Shown here: in pieces, positions 16,772-26,020 of the stretch
How the letters are laid out: every line of letters starts with the position of its first letter
Numbering within the stretch: position 1 is the stretch's first letter
NCBI RefSeq assembly: GCF_001597745.1
Contig: NZ_LUHJ01000047.1
Span: 71,598-135,597, forward strand
DNA: 64,000 nt
Reading direction: 5' to 3'
From: Anabaena sp. 4-3
GTDB lineage: Bacteria > Cyanobacteriota > Cyanobacteriia > Cyanobacteriales > Nostocaceae
Made by a program: the position numbers and the translations under genes
The notes under the pieces: model-generated
Told to the model about the DNA's origin: nothing
Database searches by the model: none
The model's input: only the letters and a program-made list of their open reading frames with translations

Positions 16772-18058
16772 TTAACTGCTTATTCTTCGCCAAGCTCGTG
16801 GTTGATAAAATAAACATTGACTCATATTAATAGACTCATCAACTTTGAATCCAAAAGCTTCAACCGCATCTAAATAATCATGCCCAGGTTGACCTATTAG
16901 AACCTTCATAATGTAAAAACCAGGTTTTAGTCCAAAATATGGCATTTGAAGCTGTATTTCTTGCCGTTCAGCTATAAGGTTAAATGTTACTTTATCACTA
17001 AAACTACTCAAGCGAAGCGTAGTTCCTCCTTCTCCAACCTTCTCTTGAATTAAAATAATTATGCCTACATCTTTAAGAGAGCAATGAGCTTTATAACCTA
17101 TACAAAAATTAGTAGGTTGACCACATATAGGTGATTCAATGATTTTTCCTTGATAATCTTGAAAACATAGATAAGTAATATCCAAGCCTAAACTTTCATT
17201 TTGAGGTTTTTCTGGTAGGAATAATGGCCCTGTAGAGTATTCTGCCTGTTCCCTCGAAAATAAATCTGCTTCATACCTGCTCATAATCGCATGAGGTTCT
17301 CCAGAGGCAATAACATTCCCACCGGAAAGGTAAACTGCCGAACTACATGCTGTTAAAATCACATTTGTATCATGAGAAACTAGTATTAAAGCTGTGCCAT
17401 TTCTGCGTAACTTACCCAGACGATGAAAGCATTTAACTCTAAACTTCATATCTCCTACAGCCAGCACTTCATCAACCAGCAAAATATCAGGGTTCGTATG
17501 AATCGCACTAGCAAAGCCTAACCGCGCTGCCATCCCAGAACTGTAGCTCTGCACAGGTGCATCAATCGCATCACCAATTTCTGCAAAATCTACAACTTCA
17601 TCAAATCGCTCATCAATTTCCTTTTTAGATAAACCCAAAATAGACATATTCGCATAAATATTTTCCCGACCTGTCAAAATGGGGTTAAATCCAGCTCCCA
17701 AGGCAATTAGTGGAGCTATTCTGCCTTTACCTTCTACGTATCCACTATCTGGTCTTATTAATCCTGAAATTATACGTAATAAAGTTGTTTTACCACTACC
17801 ATTTTTCCCAACTAAACCTACAGCCTCTCCTCGCCGTAACTCGAAGCTGACATTCTTCAAAGCCCAAAATTCATTAGGTCGCAGTTTCTCACTTTCTTTC
17901 CTAATTCCTAATAACTCAGTAGTAATATCCTGAACACCATATAACAAAGAGCGTTTGAAGCTTCGACAAAACTTTTTGGAAACTCCCTTGACTGACAGTA
18001 TAACTTCGCTATCCTGGGGCTTTTCTAAAGTTTCTTGCTGGGTAATATTAATCGTCAT
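16772..18058 (-). CDS. polysaccharide ABC exporter ATPase (Wzt-like)
   Basis: A 428-residue protein. Residues 1-260 are an ABC ATPase of the O-antigen/teichoic acid export group (Wzt/TagH): Walker A GLVGKNGSGKTT near residue 81, the signature VQSYSSGMAARLGFA near residue 170, Walker B PDILLVDEVLAVGD near residue 190 and the switch histidine in LILVSHD. Residues about 290-428 form an extra domain, consistent with the C-terminal glycan-binding domain of Wzt proteins that recognise the finished chain end. It energises export of the lipid-linked glycan across the inner membrane with the permease encoded directly upstream; the two genes overlap (TAATG). Confidence 0.95.
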   Translation of the reverse strand: MTINITQQETLEKPQDSEVILSVKGVSKKFCRSFKRSLLYGVQDITTELLGIRKESEKLRPNEFWALKNVSFELRRGEAVGLVGKNGSGKTTLLRIISGLIRPDSGYVEGKGRIAPLIALGAGFNPILTGRENIYANMSILGLSKKEIDERFDEVVDFAEIGDAIDAPVQSYSSGMAARLGFASAIHTNPDILLVDEVLAVGDMKFRVKCFHRLGKLRRNGTALILVSHDTNVILTACSSAVYLSGGNVIASGEPHAIMSRYEADLFSREQAEYSTGPLFLPEKPQNESLGLDITYLCFQDYQGKIIESPICGQPTNFCIGYKAHCSLKDVGIIILIQEKVGEGGTTLRLSSFSDKVTFNLIAERQEIQLQMPYFGLKPGFYIMKVLIGQPGHDYLDAVEAFGFKVDESINMSQCLFYQPRAWRRISS

Positions 18059-18954
18059 TAGGCACTCATCCTTTCAACAATAAACGGCATCGCCAACCGA
18101 TAAACCAGCCATGCCACCAGCAAACCAACGATAGCTATGACACTGACAACCCAAAATCCTTGGGGGTTAGATAGTACACCTGTTGTTGCTAATTCTCGCA
18201 CCGTCACCAGTAAGGGAGTGACAGGATTTAAATTTACAAGTATTGCAAATTTTCCTGTTTGGGGAACTGCATATATTACCGGAGTTATCAGTAGCCAAAA
18301 CCCCAGAAAAACCGTAATAAGTTTGGGAATATCTTGATACAAAGTGCCTATCGGTGCTAATAGCAAGCCAATAGCTGTTCCTAGTATCACCAAATGAATT
18401 AAAGCCACTGGTGCTAAAATCGCGATCCAAGTAACTGGTATCTGAAACCAGATAAACAGAGCTACTATGAGAATTAACTTAATTCCAAAATTGAAAAATA
18501 CTTTACCCAATCCTGCAAGAATAAGGGCTTCACGAGGAAAATTGATTTTCGCTAGCATCCCTTTCGCAGCATTTACTTCCTGCAATGGGCTATTCAGTGC
18601 CTCTGTAAAAGTCTGCCATAGGGCTGTACTAAACATTACGTATGCTGGATATGGTAAGTCTGTATTGCCTAAATTTACTATATTGGCATTTCTAGCAAAG
18701 GTTAAACCTGCGGCGGTAATGATGGGTGGAATAAAAGCCCAGAAAATACCCAAAAAAGATTGACGATATTGAGCACTGATATCCCGCACGATGAGTTGCC
18801 AAGCCAGCCCTCGTGAGTTCAATAAATCTCTCCACATTTGCTTAAATAGCTGAAGTGGATGCCGCAATCTACTCTCAGGTGCATAAAAGAATTTGGGCAA
18901 TTCTTGTCTTGCTGTCTGAAAATGCTGTAATTTTATATTTTTAAATTTACCCAT
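18058..18954 (-). CDS. polysaccharide ABC exporter permease (Wzm-like)
   Basis: A permease of the ABC-2 type, about 298 residues from the ATG at 18954 (a TTG six bases upstream is also in frame). It has the family N-terminus LLNSRGLAWQLIVRDISAQYRQSFLGIFWAF near residues 45-75 and about six membrane segments, including VFFNFGIKLILIVALFIWF, PVALIHLVILGTAIGLLLAP and VVSVIAIVGLLVAWLVYRLA. With the following Wzt-like ATPase it forms the transport complex for an O-antigen-like or exopolysaccharide chain. The overlap with the ATPase gene means translational coupling. About 175 gene-free bases lie upstream, where a promoter for the exporter-glycosyltransferase operon could sit. Confidence 0.95.
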   Translation of the reverse strand: MGKFKNIKLQHFQTARQELPKFFYAPESRLRHPLQLFKQMWRDLLNSRGLAWQLIVRDISAQYRQSFLGIFWAFIPPIITAAGLTFARNANIVNLGNTDLPYPAYVMFSTALWQTFTEALNSPLQEVNAAKGMLAKINFPREALILAGLGKVFFNFGIKLILIVALFIWFQIPVTWIAILAPVALIHLVILGTAIGLLLAPIGTLYQDIPKLITVFLGFWLLITPVIYAVPQTGKFAILVNLNPVTPLLVTVRELATTGVLSNPQGFWVVSVIAIVGLLVAWLVYRLAMPFIVERMSA

Positions 18955-19136
18955 TATCAAATTCTATGAATAAGCTCACCTAATAGGATTTAGTAGGATA
19001 ACCATAAAAATCTAAAAAATTTCACAATAATGCCAATTCCGTCTAGAACAAATTACCAGTTCGTGCTTGAAGGTAATGTCTCGATAATTCATAGATGAGA
19101 TGCCTAACCCACAAACTTGAAATCTTTGATACAGTT

Positions 19137-19565
19137 TTAGCCTAAGCAATGAAAAGCATTTAATGTATGACAGTTAACTTGTCTAGCATTTCGCCGCGTA
19201 AATTCACCCACAGAAGGATTACCATGAGGATCAATCACCCCTGCTACCTGCTGCCATAATTCCCTCGGTGCTAGGGAAATTTCATATGTGCGATCGCTAG
19301 ATTGCCGAACATAGTACCATTTCGTTTCCTGACACTCTTCACACCAAAAAGCTTCTAACCATTCTCCCTCTACGGGAACTGCTGTTTGGTTTGTGATTAA
19401 CAGCGATGCAGCCCGCCGACTTAAACCCCTTTGTTGTAACTGACCTGGTTGGTCAGCAAACATTCTATATTTTTGACTGACGCTATCAAGAAAACAGCCG
19501 TGAATTGGGCAGTAGATAGCTCTACGTTTTGAACGTTTCCGATTTCGGTCACACCTTCTCTGCAA
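19137..19565 (-). CDS. conserved hypothetical, zinc-ribbon-like
   Basis: A 142-residue basic protein. The start is a TTG at 19565 preceded at good distance by a perfect AGGAGGT ribosome-binding site on the minus strand (19570-19577), which supports translation despite the rare start codon. Visible are YCPIHGCFLD near residue 18 and FWCEECQETKWYYV near residue 72; the two Cys/His pairs could bind zinc. The N-terminus RRCDRNRKRSKRR is strongly positive, so nucleic-acid binding is possible. No named family is recognised with confidence. It stands alone between the exporter genes and a GT4 gene. Confidence 0.7.
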   Translation of the reverse strand: MQRRCDRNRKRSKRRAIYCPIHGCFLDSVSQKYRMFADQPGQLQQRGLSRRAASLLITNQTAVPVEGEWLEAFWCEECQETKWYYVRQSSDRTYEISLAPRELWQQVAGVIDPHGNPSVGEFTRRNARQVNCHTLNAFHCLG

Positions 19566-19933
19566 TTCGACCTCCTAATATATATCCAACAATTGAACTA
19601 GGAAGGTTACGTTTGGAGGGACTGAGATCAACAAGACCATCGAAGCCCAACTCCTAAGAACTAGCAGTCTATATTTAGAGCAAGTATTGTTTATGCCTTG
19701 CTAAATTGTTACTTGATTTTCTTACCAACCCTATGACAGCCAATACTGAGAGAAATCTAGCGGCAAGATTAAAATTGATTTTTTATCTCGAATATTCGCT
19801 AAATAACGAATCGAGATTCGGATTTTTTGCCTGGATTTATTCTTATTTAATTATACCATAAAGGCGTAAATTCTATACACAAATTTGTTGGAAGTATATA
19901 GAAAAATTATCTGAGGCTGGGAATTGCATCAAC
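19566..19933. other. 368-base intergenic region
   Basis: No coding frame is visible. It carries the strong AGGAGGT ribosome-binding site for the gene at 19137-19565 at its left edge. Near 19786-19828 there is a set of CGAA/TTCG inverted repeats (for example CGAATCGAGATTCG at 19807-19820) followed by a T-run on the plus strand, which may be a weak stem-loop ending transcripts. Confidence 0.5.
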
Positions 19934-21283
19934 TTACTTTTTATTAATTGGAGAAGTAGTTGTACTCTCATCATTAAACAAAGCCTGACGCAAAACATCC
20001 AGGTACTGCTGCGATATGACTTTAGGTGTAAAGTGCGATCGCAGATACTGCCGACCTGCTTGACCCATGCGCTCCCCTAGTTGTTGGTCACGCTTCAGCA
20101 AGCGGATAAATTGAGCTAGTCCATGACCATCACCATTATCAAATGTTGCACCACAGTCGGCTGTAGCAATTAGTTGTCTGAGGTATGAGTGGGGTGAACA
20201 AATCACTGCTAACGGTCTTCCGGCTGCTAAGGCTGAGTACAGCTTGCTAGGTACAACCAAACTTTCACTGGATGGGTCAACACTTACCAAAGATAAATCG
20301 CAAGCTGTGAGAGAATAGGGCAGAACTTGTTTGTCTTGATAAGGCAAGAACGTAAAATTATTTAGTCCTAATTGATTCACTTGTGCAATTAATTCTTCCC
20401 GTTTGGCTCCCCCACCAATACACACAAATTGTACTGGCTCGTCTTGCAGTTCTATAGCAGCCTTGAATAAGGTATCGATGTCATGACATCGACCCATATT
20501 GCCAGAGTACAGCACAGTGAATTTATTCACCAAATCGTACTTCCATGCAAACCAGTTTTCCTGCTTGGCAATCGGTACGATTAATTCAGGGTTAGCCCAG
20601 CTATGTATGACAGCAACTTTATGAGCTACTTGTGGACAGTGCGCCAAAACGCACTGTTTCATCCCAGGGCTAAGAACTACAATCCCTTGAGCTTTGAGCC
20701 AAACTCGCTGATTAATTGCTTGCCAAAGCTGTGCTACCCAATGATGCTTAGATACTACACCCAGCGCGATCGCAATATCTGGGTAGAGATCATATATGAT
20801 GCAGACATAGGGCAATTTAAATAGCAGGTTGGCGAAGTAACCCAGAACTGGCAAGAATGGTGGGGCTGTAGTTACTAATAATATATTGTTACGCCGCCAG
20901 GCTCGCAGCAAATATAGTAAAGCACGTAAGGTATATAACACCCCATTCACCGCTTTACCACGAATTCTCCCAGGCCAAAGTTGAGCAGTACGCGATCGCT
21001 GGATTTTGATTCTATCAAAACGTTCACGAGATGGAGCTGTACTAGAGCTAAACGCATATCCAGGCTGACTGGTAAAAACTTCGATATTTACCCCTTGCTG
21101 CTCTAATTGTTTTACCAGATCCTCAATCAATTGTCCCGTAGCAGCATAGTCTGGAGGAAAAAACTGTGTTACTACAGATAAGTTAATTGATTGCTGAACT
21201 GTCAGAGGATTTTTATGTTCAGCTTCTGACGGGATAGAAATGGATGGAGATACCTTTTGATTAATCCATTCGTTGAGCTTCAT
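19934..21283 (-). CDS. GT4 family glycosyltransferase (WcaI-like)
   Basis: A 449-residue GT-B enzyme resembling colanic-acid WcaI-type transferases. It has LSVVTQFFPPDYAATGQLIEDL near residue 33, FTSQPGY, ILLVTTAPPFLPVLGYFANLL near residue 135, which can insert into the membrane, and in the donor half FTVLYSGNMGRCHDIDTLFKAA near residue 255, FVCIGGGAKREEL and SLVSVDPSSESLVVPSKLYSALAAGRP near residue 340. The enzyme lies first in the minus-strand direction of the block, divergent from the Wzc-like gene, and could act early in repeat-unit assembly. Its codon use matches the host-like genes. Confidence 0.93.
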   Translation of the reverse strand: MKLNEWINQKVSPSISIPSEAEHKNPLTVQQSINLSVVTQFFPPDYAATGQLIEDLVKQLEQQGVNIEVFTSQPGYAFSSSTAPSRERFDRIKIQRSRTAQLWPGRIRGKAVNGVLYTLRALLYLLRAWRRNNILLVTTAPPFLPVLGYFANLLFKLPYVCIIYDLYPDIAIALGVVSKHHWVAQLWQAINQRVWLKAQGIVVLSPGMKQCVLAHCPQVAHKVAVIHSWANPELIVPIAKQENWFAWKYDLVNKFTVLYSGNMGRCHDIDTLFKAAIELQDEPVQFVCIGGGAKREELIAQVNQLGLNNFTFLPYQDKQVLPYSLTACDLSLVSVDPSSESLVVPSKLYSALAAGRPLAVICSPHSYLRQLIATADCGATFDNGDGHGLAQFIRLLKRDQQLGERMGQAGRQYLRSHFTPKVISQQYLDVLRQALFNDESTTTSPINKK

Positions 21284-22497
21284 CGATGTATCCTAGAGCT
21301 AATAAACTTTGTTGACGATACCACCGAACTACTCAAGCCACTAAGGAATCCACAGGGTTCAAGTTCCATTTGCAGTTAATTGACCATTTTTATCTTTAAA
21401 TCGGTTGACTAGGATAATTTTTAGTTTATCTAGTCTTCACCAATTTTTATTTTCGGAACACAAAAACCAAAGGTAACACACACAAAAGAAATTAAAATCT
21501 AAGTATCTAGTCGATGGAACAACATAGATATTTAAATTAGGGAACATTTATACGAGGATATCCACTACCAACTTCGATAATAATTCTTTGGTATCCAAAT
21601 ACTTAACTATCAGGATATTAACGATGCTTCATATATCTCACCACTAAGATACATAGTTGAGTGTTTTACAGTTGCATTCGATTCTGGTTGGATATTGACC
21701 ATATCTTCCTAGAATTATTTGGTACTGTTAACTAAATTTAACAGTATAGCCATTGTTGCTTACACACTTTTTTAACAATTTCAGCATACCATGTTTCAAA
21801 CTAGCAGAGTATTCTTCATTTAATTTTCAATGAAATTTAACGTAAAAGACATAATCCAAAACTTTACCTATTAAGAAAGAATATTTTTACTATATAATTT
21901 TATTTATATAAATAAAAAAAATTGCCCTTTGCCCCTAAGATAAAACCTGCAAAAGTGCTTGCTAATTAAGCAATAGACCCCAAAAGTTTATATTCTTAAA
22001 CCCGGAAAATGCTTTGATAACAATTTAATAATGAGTCAAGTTTGTCAATACGTCTACAGGCATAAATTGAGGCAATATCAGCATGATAATCACAAAAAGT
22101 TAGAGCTAGAGGTCAGCTGCCTCTACCCACTCCTTGATGATTTATTTAAAGATGGTTGCTCGTAGACTGGAGCATTTTCAGTAGCTCATCAACAAGATAG
22201 GGCGTTAGCCTAAAAGCAGCATAAAATTTAGTAAATATTTACTGTTTTAAAGGTTTTTGACTAATATATTTATCTGAAAGTATTTTTTGCTCTAAACTAT
22301 ATCATACTTACAATCTGCCACATCAAATCAATAAGTGCGGCTTATGAAGTTTGGGGAAAAATTCCAGTATTCAATAAAAAAAATATATGGATAAAAAAAT
22401 TAACAAATCGCTATTATTTATACCAGCAGAACCGACAAATACCACTAGATTCATTCAGCAATAGACTAATTCATAATTTCATCATCAATATATATAT
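21284..22497. other. 1.2 kb gene-free divergent intergenic region
   Basis: No coding frame of note is seen on either strand. The region separates the minus-strand polysaccharide block from the plus-strand Wzc-like gene, so it should hold promoters in both directions. It is A+T-rich. One perfect inverted repeat, TACTGTTAA at 21723-21731 with its complement at 21738-21746 (six-base loop), has the shape of an operator or RNA hairpin. Its unusual length for this genome could also reflect a decayed gene. Confidence 0.6.
21723..21746. repeat. perfect 9-bp inverted repeat, operator or hairpin candidate
   Basis: TACTGTTAA and its complement TTAACAGTA are separated by CTAAAT. It lies about 540 bases upstream of the GT4 gene start and 750 bases upstream of the Wzc-like gene. 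The A+T-rich symmetric shape fits a regulator-binding site, but no known consensus is recognised. Confidence 0.35.
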
Positions 22498-24669
22498 ATG
22501 GAAAATCAAGCATATAAGCCTGCAAATCCTGAAGATAGTAGAAACTATATAACTCCAATTTTTCAACATCAGAATGTTCCTGAAAATGAGGAAAAAGGTG
22601 AGGAATGGAACTATCAAGAATTTCTGGGTTTGTTACAGCGCAGAGTAGTTGTTGTTGTAGGGGTAGCGACAACTGTAATGACAGGCGTAGTTATTCACTT
22701 GATATTAAATCCCAAACCACCAGAATATGAAAGCAGTTTTCACATGCTTGTTGAACCTGTGACTGATGACACCAAAGTAGTTGATATTGTCAAAGAGACT
22801 AACCCATCTAATAAATCTACTTTAGATTATGACAGTCAAATTCTAGTTCTCAAGAGTCCTGAACTAATTGCCAACAGCATTAAGCAATTACAAGCTGCTT
22901 ATCCATACATTAACTATAACTATCTGATCAAATCTCTCCAGATTGTTCGTTTAGGTGAAACCAAGATTCTACAAGTCAGTTATCGTAGTAAAGATCCACT
23001 GGAATCGAAAGTAGTATTAGAGCAAATTGCTCAAGAATATTTAGAATACAGCCAGGAAAAACGGCAAACTAGGCTCCGTCAAGGAATCCAATTTCTGGAA
23101 AAAGAACTACCATCTCTACAAAATCGAGTAGCTCAAATTCAAACACAACTGCAAATTTTTCAACAAAGATATAATTTTAATACTCCAGAATCCCTGGCAC
23201 AGCAAATTGCTGAACAAACGGCTAATTTAACTCAACAAAAGCAAGAATTTGAATTACAGCTAGCCCAAGCTCGTGCGAATTATGCTTTCTTACAAAGTGA
23301 AGAGGGTAAGAAGGCAGTGCTGGATAGTTATCCTGTGTATCAGGTTTTAAATAGTGAATTGCGCCAAGTCGATATTCAAATTGCTACTGCATTATCTCTT
23401 TTACAGGAAGAAAATCCAAATATTATCACATTGAAGGAGAAAAAGAACAGCCTGCTACCATTAATACAGCAAGAATCGGAGCGGTATATACGAACTAAGC
23501 GAGCAGAAGCCGCGTCTATAGTTCAGGGTTTGGAGGTTAACAAACAGGCACTGGAAAGAGACGAACAAATCTTGGAACAAAAACGCCAGCAATTACCCAT
23601 TATCACACGAAGATATACGGAACTACAACGCCAATTACAAATTGCGACTGACAGTCTGAATCGTTTTTTATCTACCCGCGAAAATTTGCAGATTCAAGTT
23701 TCTCAAACAGAAATAGGTTGGCAGTTGATTCAGGAACCCTACCAGCCAGCATATCCTGTGACTTCTTCAAATATCATCCGCGATATCATTCAAGGGTTAG
23801 CTGCGAGTATCTTTTTGGCTATTGGTGCGGCGTTACTCATGGAAAAACTTGATCGTACCTACCACAACACCCGAAGCCTCAAGGAAAGGATCAAAATTCC
23901 ACTATTAGGAAACATTCCCTTCGATCACCAATTACAAAGTGGTCAATCTCAAACTATTAAACCACAAAAACCCATAATTAAATTCTCAAACACATTTTCT
24001 GAAACTATTACCGGGGTAACTACTGTATTAGAGCAAGAGTATAGTAACTATTCCACACAATTTGTAGAAGCTTTACGGGTACTTTATACCAATATTCAAT
24101 TGTTAAATTCAGATCGGCACATACGGTCTATTACTATTAGTTCAGCTATGCCAGGTGATGGGAAATCTACAATTGCTTTTTATTTAGCTCAAATCGCTAC
24201 AGCTATGGGGCAACGAGTATTACTTGTAGATGCTGATCTGCGCCAACCACAGATTCACACATTATCCAATTTAAATAATCTCTGGGGATTGAGTAGTCTC
24301 ATTACTTCCAATTTGCCAGTTGAAGAAGTAGTGAAACAACTACCTTCTATGAACGCATTATCTGTAATTACTGCTGGGCCTGTTCCACCTGATTCCACAA
24401 AGTTGCTCTCATCTGAAAAAATGAAGCGTTTGATGGTAGATTTACATCACACCTTTGATTTAGTTATTTATGATGCTCCTCCCTTAGTTGGGCTAGCAGA
24501 TGCTAGTTTGATAGCTCCCCAAACAGACGGACTTGTAATGGTAGCAAGGATACATCAAACAGATCGTTCCATGTTTGAGAGAGCGTTAGCTGACCTGAGA
24601 ATGGCTCCTATTAATGTTTTAGGTATAGTTGCTAATGGAGAAAAAAGTAATTTCAACAATTATTCTTAA
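22498..24669 (+). CDS. Wzc/GumC-like co-polymerase with BY-kinase domain
   Basis: A 723-residue protein that controls polysaccharide chain length and export at the inner membrane. Residues about 35-70 begin the Wzz domain with a first membrane segment (RRVVVVVGVATTVMTGVVIHLI); residues 180-390 are long coiled coils in the periplasm; a second membrane segment is at about 425-445 (GLAASIFLAIGAALLM). The cytosolic kinase domain has Walker A SAMPGDGKST near residue 552, Walker A' VLLVDADLRQP near 577 and Walker B LVIYDAPPLVGLADA near 655. The C-terminus ends soon after with a single tyrosine and no tyrosine cluster, unlike enteric Wzc. No clear ribosome-binding site is seen before the ATG. Confidence 0.95.
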   Translation: MENQAYKPANPEDSRNYITPIFQHQNVPENEEKGEEWNYQEFLGLLQRRVVVVVGVATTVMTGVVIHLILNPKPPEYESSFHMLVEPVTDDTKVVDIVKETNPSNKSTLDYDSQILVLKSPELIANSIKQLQAAYPYINYNYLIKSLQIVRLGETKILQVSYRSKDPLESKVVLEQIAQEYLEYSQEKRQTRLRQGIQFLEKELPSLQNRVAQIQTQLQIFQQRYNFNTPESLAQQIAEQTANLTQQKQEFELQLAQARANYAFLQSEEGKKAVLDSYPVYQVLNSELRQVDIQIATALSLLQEENPNIITLKEKKNSLLPLIQQESERYIRTKRAEAASIVQGLEVNKQALERDEQILEQKRQQLPIITRRYTELQRQLQIATDSLNRFLSTRENLQIQVSQTEIGWQLIQEPYQPAYPVTSSNIIRDIIQGLAASIFLAIGAALLMEKLDRTYHNTRSLKERIKIPLLGNIPFDHQLQSGQSQTIKPQKPIIKFSNTFSETITGVTTVLEQEYSNYSTQFVEALRVLYTNIQLLNSDRHIRSITISSAMPGDGKSTIAFYLAQIATAMGQRVLLVDADLRQPQIHTLSNLNNLWGLSSLITSNLPVEEVVKQLPSMNALSVITAGPVPPDSTKLLSSEKMKRLMVDLHHTFDLVIYDAPPLVGLADASLIAPQTDGLVMVARIHQTDRSMFERALADLRMAPINVLGIVANGEKSNFNNYS

Positions 24670-25096
24670 AAAATGAATCAAGTTTGCTCACCTACTTTAT
24701 GTAAAAATGAGAGGGTTTAATTATCTACTTAGGGGTTCTAGGAATTCTTATCACTAATTAAAATTTATATTGTTTAGGTCTATTGACGATTTAGTTCGCG
24801 TAATAATCGTGGATTTTTTGCTGACTTTTTTTCAAGTAATCCTCCTATGATTTTAATATATAAATTAACTCAGAATTTGAGAAAAATAATGATGTCAATT
24901 TTCATAATTTATTGAAGAGGATTTGGAAATATTTTTCTGTATTTTTGATTAATTTATCTCTAGATTTCAATATTAATGAAGATTGTACATATATTTAATT
25001 AAGTTTTGAACTTAGAGATATTCAAGGATTAAATGATTTGTTATATTCATCATAACAACAATATAGATAAATGTATTTTCCTATAGTTATGAGTAT
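24670..25096. other. 427-base A+T-rich intergenic region
   Basis: No coding frame, repeat or strong hairpin is seen. It separates the Wzc-like gene from a methyltransferase gene on the same strand and may hold the latter's promoter. Confidence 0.5.
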
Positions 25097-25993
25097 ATGC
25101 TAATAATAGAAAATGCAAGTATACTTCAGTTTTTTGTCCAACCAGATCAAGTTGAGAGATGGGAGCAAGATATTGTTATTTGCAAGATTTTAAATCCCAC
25201 TCCAGCTATTGAAGCCAACAGTTATTACTTTGGACATCCAGAATGGGGACTAAATTATTTTGCAGCCTGCCATAGAGATGAACGATTTGTTGAACTGTGG
25301 CAAGCTGTGATTGGTAATTGGGATGGTAAAGTTGTTGTGGATATTGGTTGTGGCCCTGGCAACCTGTATGCGTCTTTGAAAGAGTTTTGTGGTGAACCTG
25401 ATTTGTTAATTGGTGTAGACGTTTCACTGGGGGCGTTAAAAATGGCTCGCCAACTGGGATACACAGCAATCTTGGCAGATGCCCACAATTTACCTTTTGT
25501 TTCTGAGTTTGCAGATATTGTTATGCTCAATGCTTGCTTACATCATTGTGATGATATGGCAAAGGTTTTGCAGGAGGCTGCTAAGTTGGTTCGTCCTGGC
25601 GGACTTTTAATTACAGATCATGATCCACAGCGAAGTGCTTATCAGTTGAAGGGTTTAGGGTTGCTGTTGTGGCAGTTCCGTCTGCCAATTTACAGATGTT
25701 TAAAACGAGGTGGACACTCTACGACTGAGGAACAACGCTGGGGTTTGGCAACGGAGGTGCATCATCAAGTGGGTGATGGTATCACATCCGAGATGTTTTA
25801 CGAAGTGCTGGAACCCCAGGGTTTTGTAGTGAAGGTTTATCCACATAATCATACGGTAGGTGCGGAGGCATTGAAGGGCAACTACGGTAGAGCATTTTGG
25901 AAGTTCCGTTTAGCTCAGAGATTATCAGGTATCAACCCCAACTCTCCCGAAGCTGCTTTATCCTTAATGTGTGTTGCCACTCGTACAGCTTAG
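25097..25993 (+). CDS. class I SAM-dependent methyltransferase
   Basis: A 298-residue methyltransferase. Motif I is VVVDIGCGPGNLYASL near residue 79, the acidic end of strand 2 is in LIGVDVSLGALKMA, then AILADAHNLPF, DIVMLNACLHHCDDMAKVL near residue 145 and LVRPGGLLITDHDP. These are UbiE/COQ5-like features. The region after residue 180 is family-specific, with KRGGHSTTEEQRWG and EALKGNYGRAFWKFRLA. It lies between the Wzc-like gene and a convergent GT2 gene, so a sugar or lipid carrier substrate is plausible but unproved. It converges on the GT2 gene with only 27 bases between the stops. Confidence 0.88.
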   Translation: MLIIENASILQFFVQPDQVERWEQDIVICKILNPTPAIEANSYYFGHPEWGLNYFAACHRDERFVELWQAVIGNWDGKVVVDIGCGPGNLYASLKEFCGEPDLLIGVDVSLGALKMARQLGYTAILADAHNLPFVSEFADIVMLNACLHHCDDMAKVLQEAAKLVRPGGLLITDHDPQRSAYQLKGLGLLLWQFRLPIYRCLKRGGHSTTEEQRWGLATEVHHQVGDGITSEMFYEVLEPQGFVVKVYPHNHTVGAEALKGNYGRAFWKFRLAQRLSGINPNSPEAALSLMCVATRTA

Positions 25994-26020
25994 ATACTAA
26001 ATATAGTGCTGCTAGCTACG

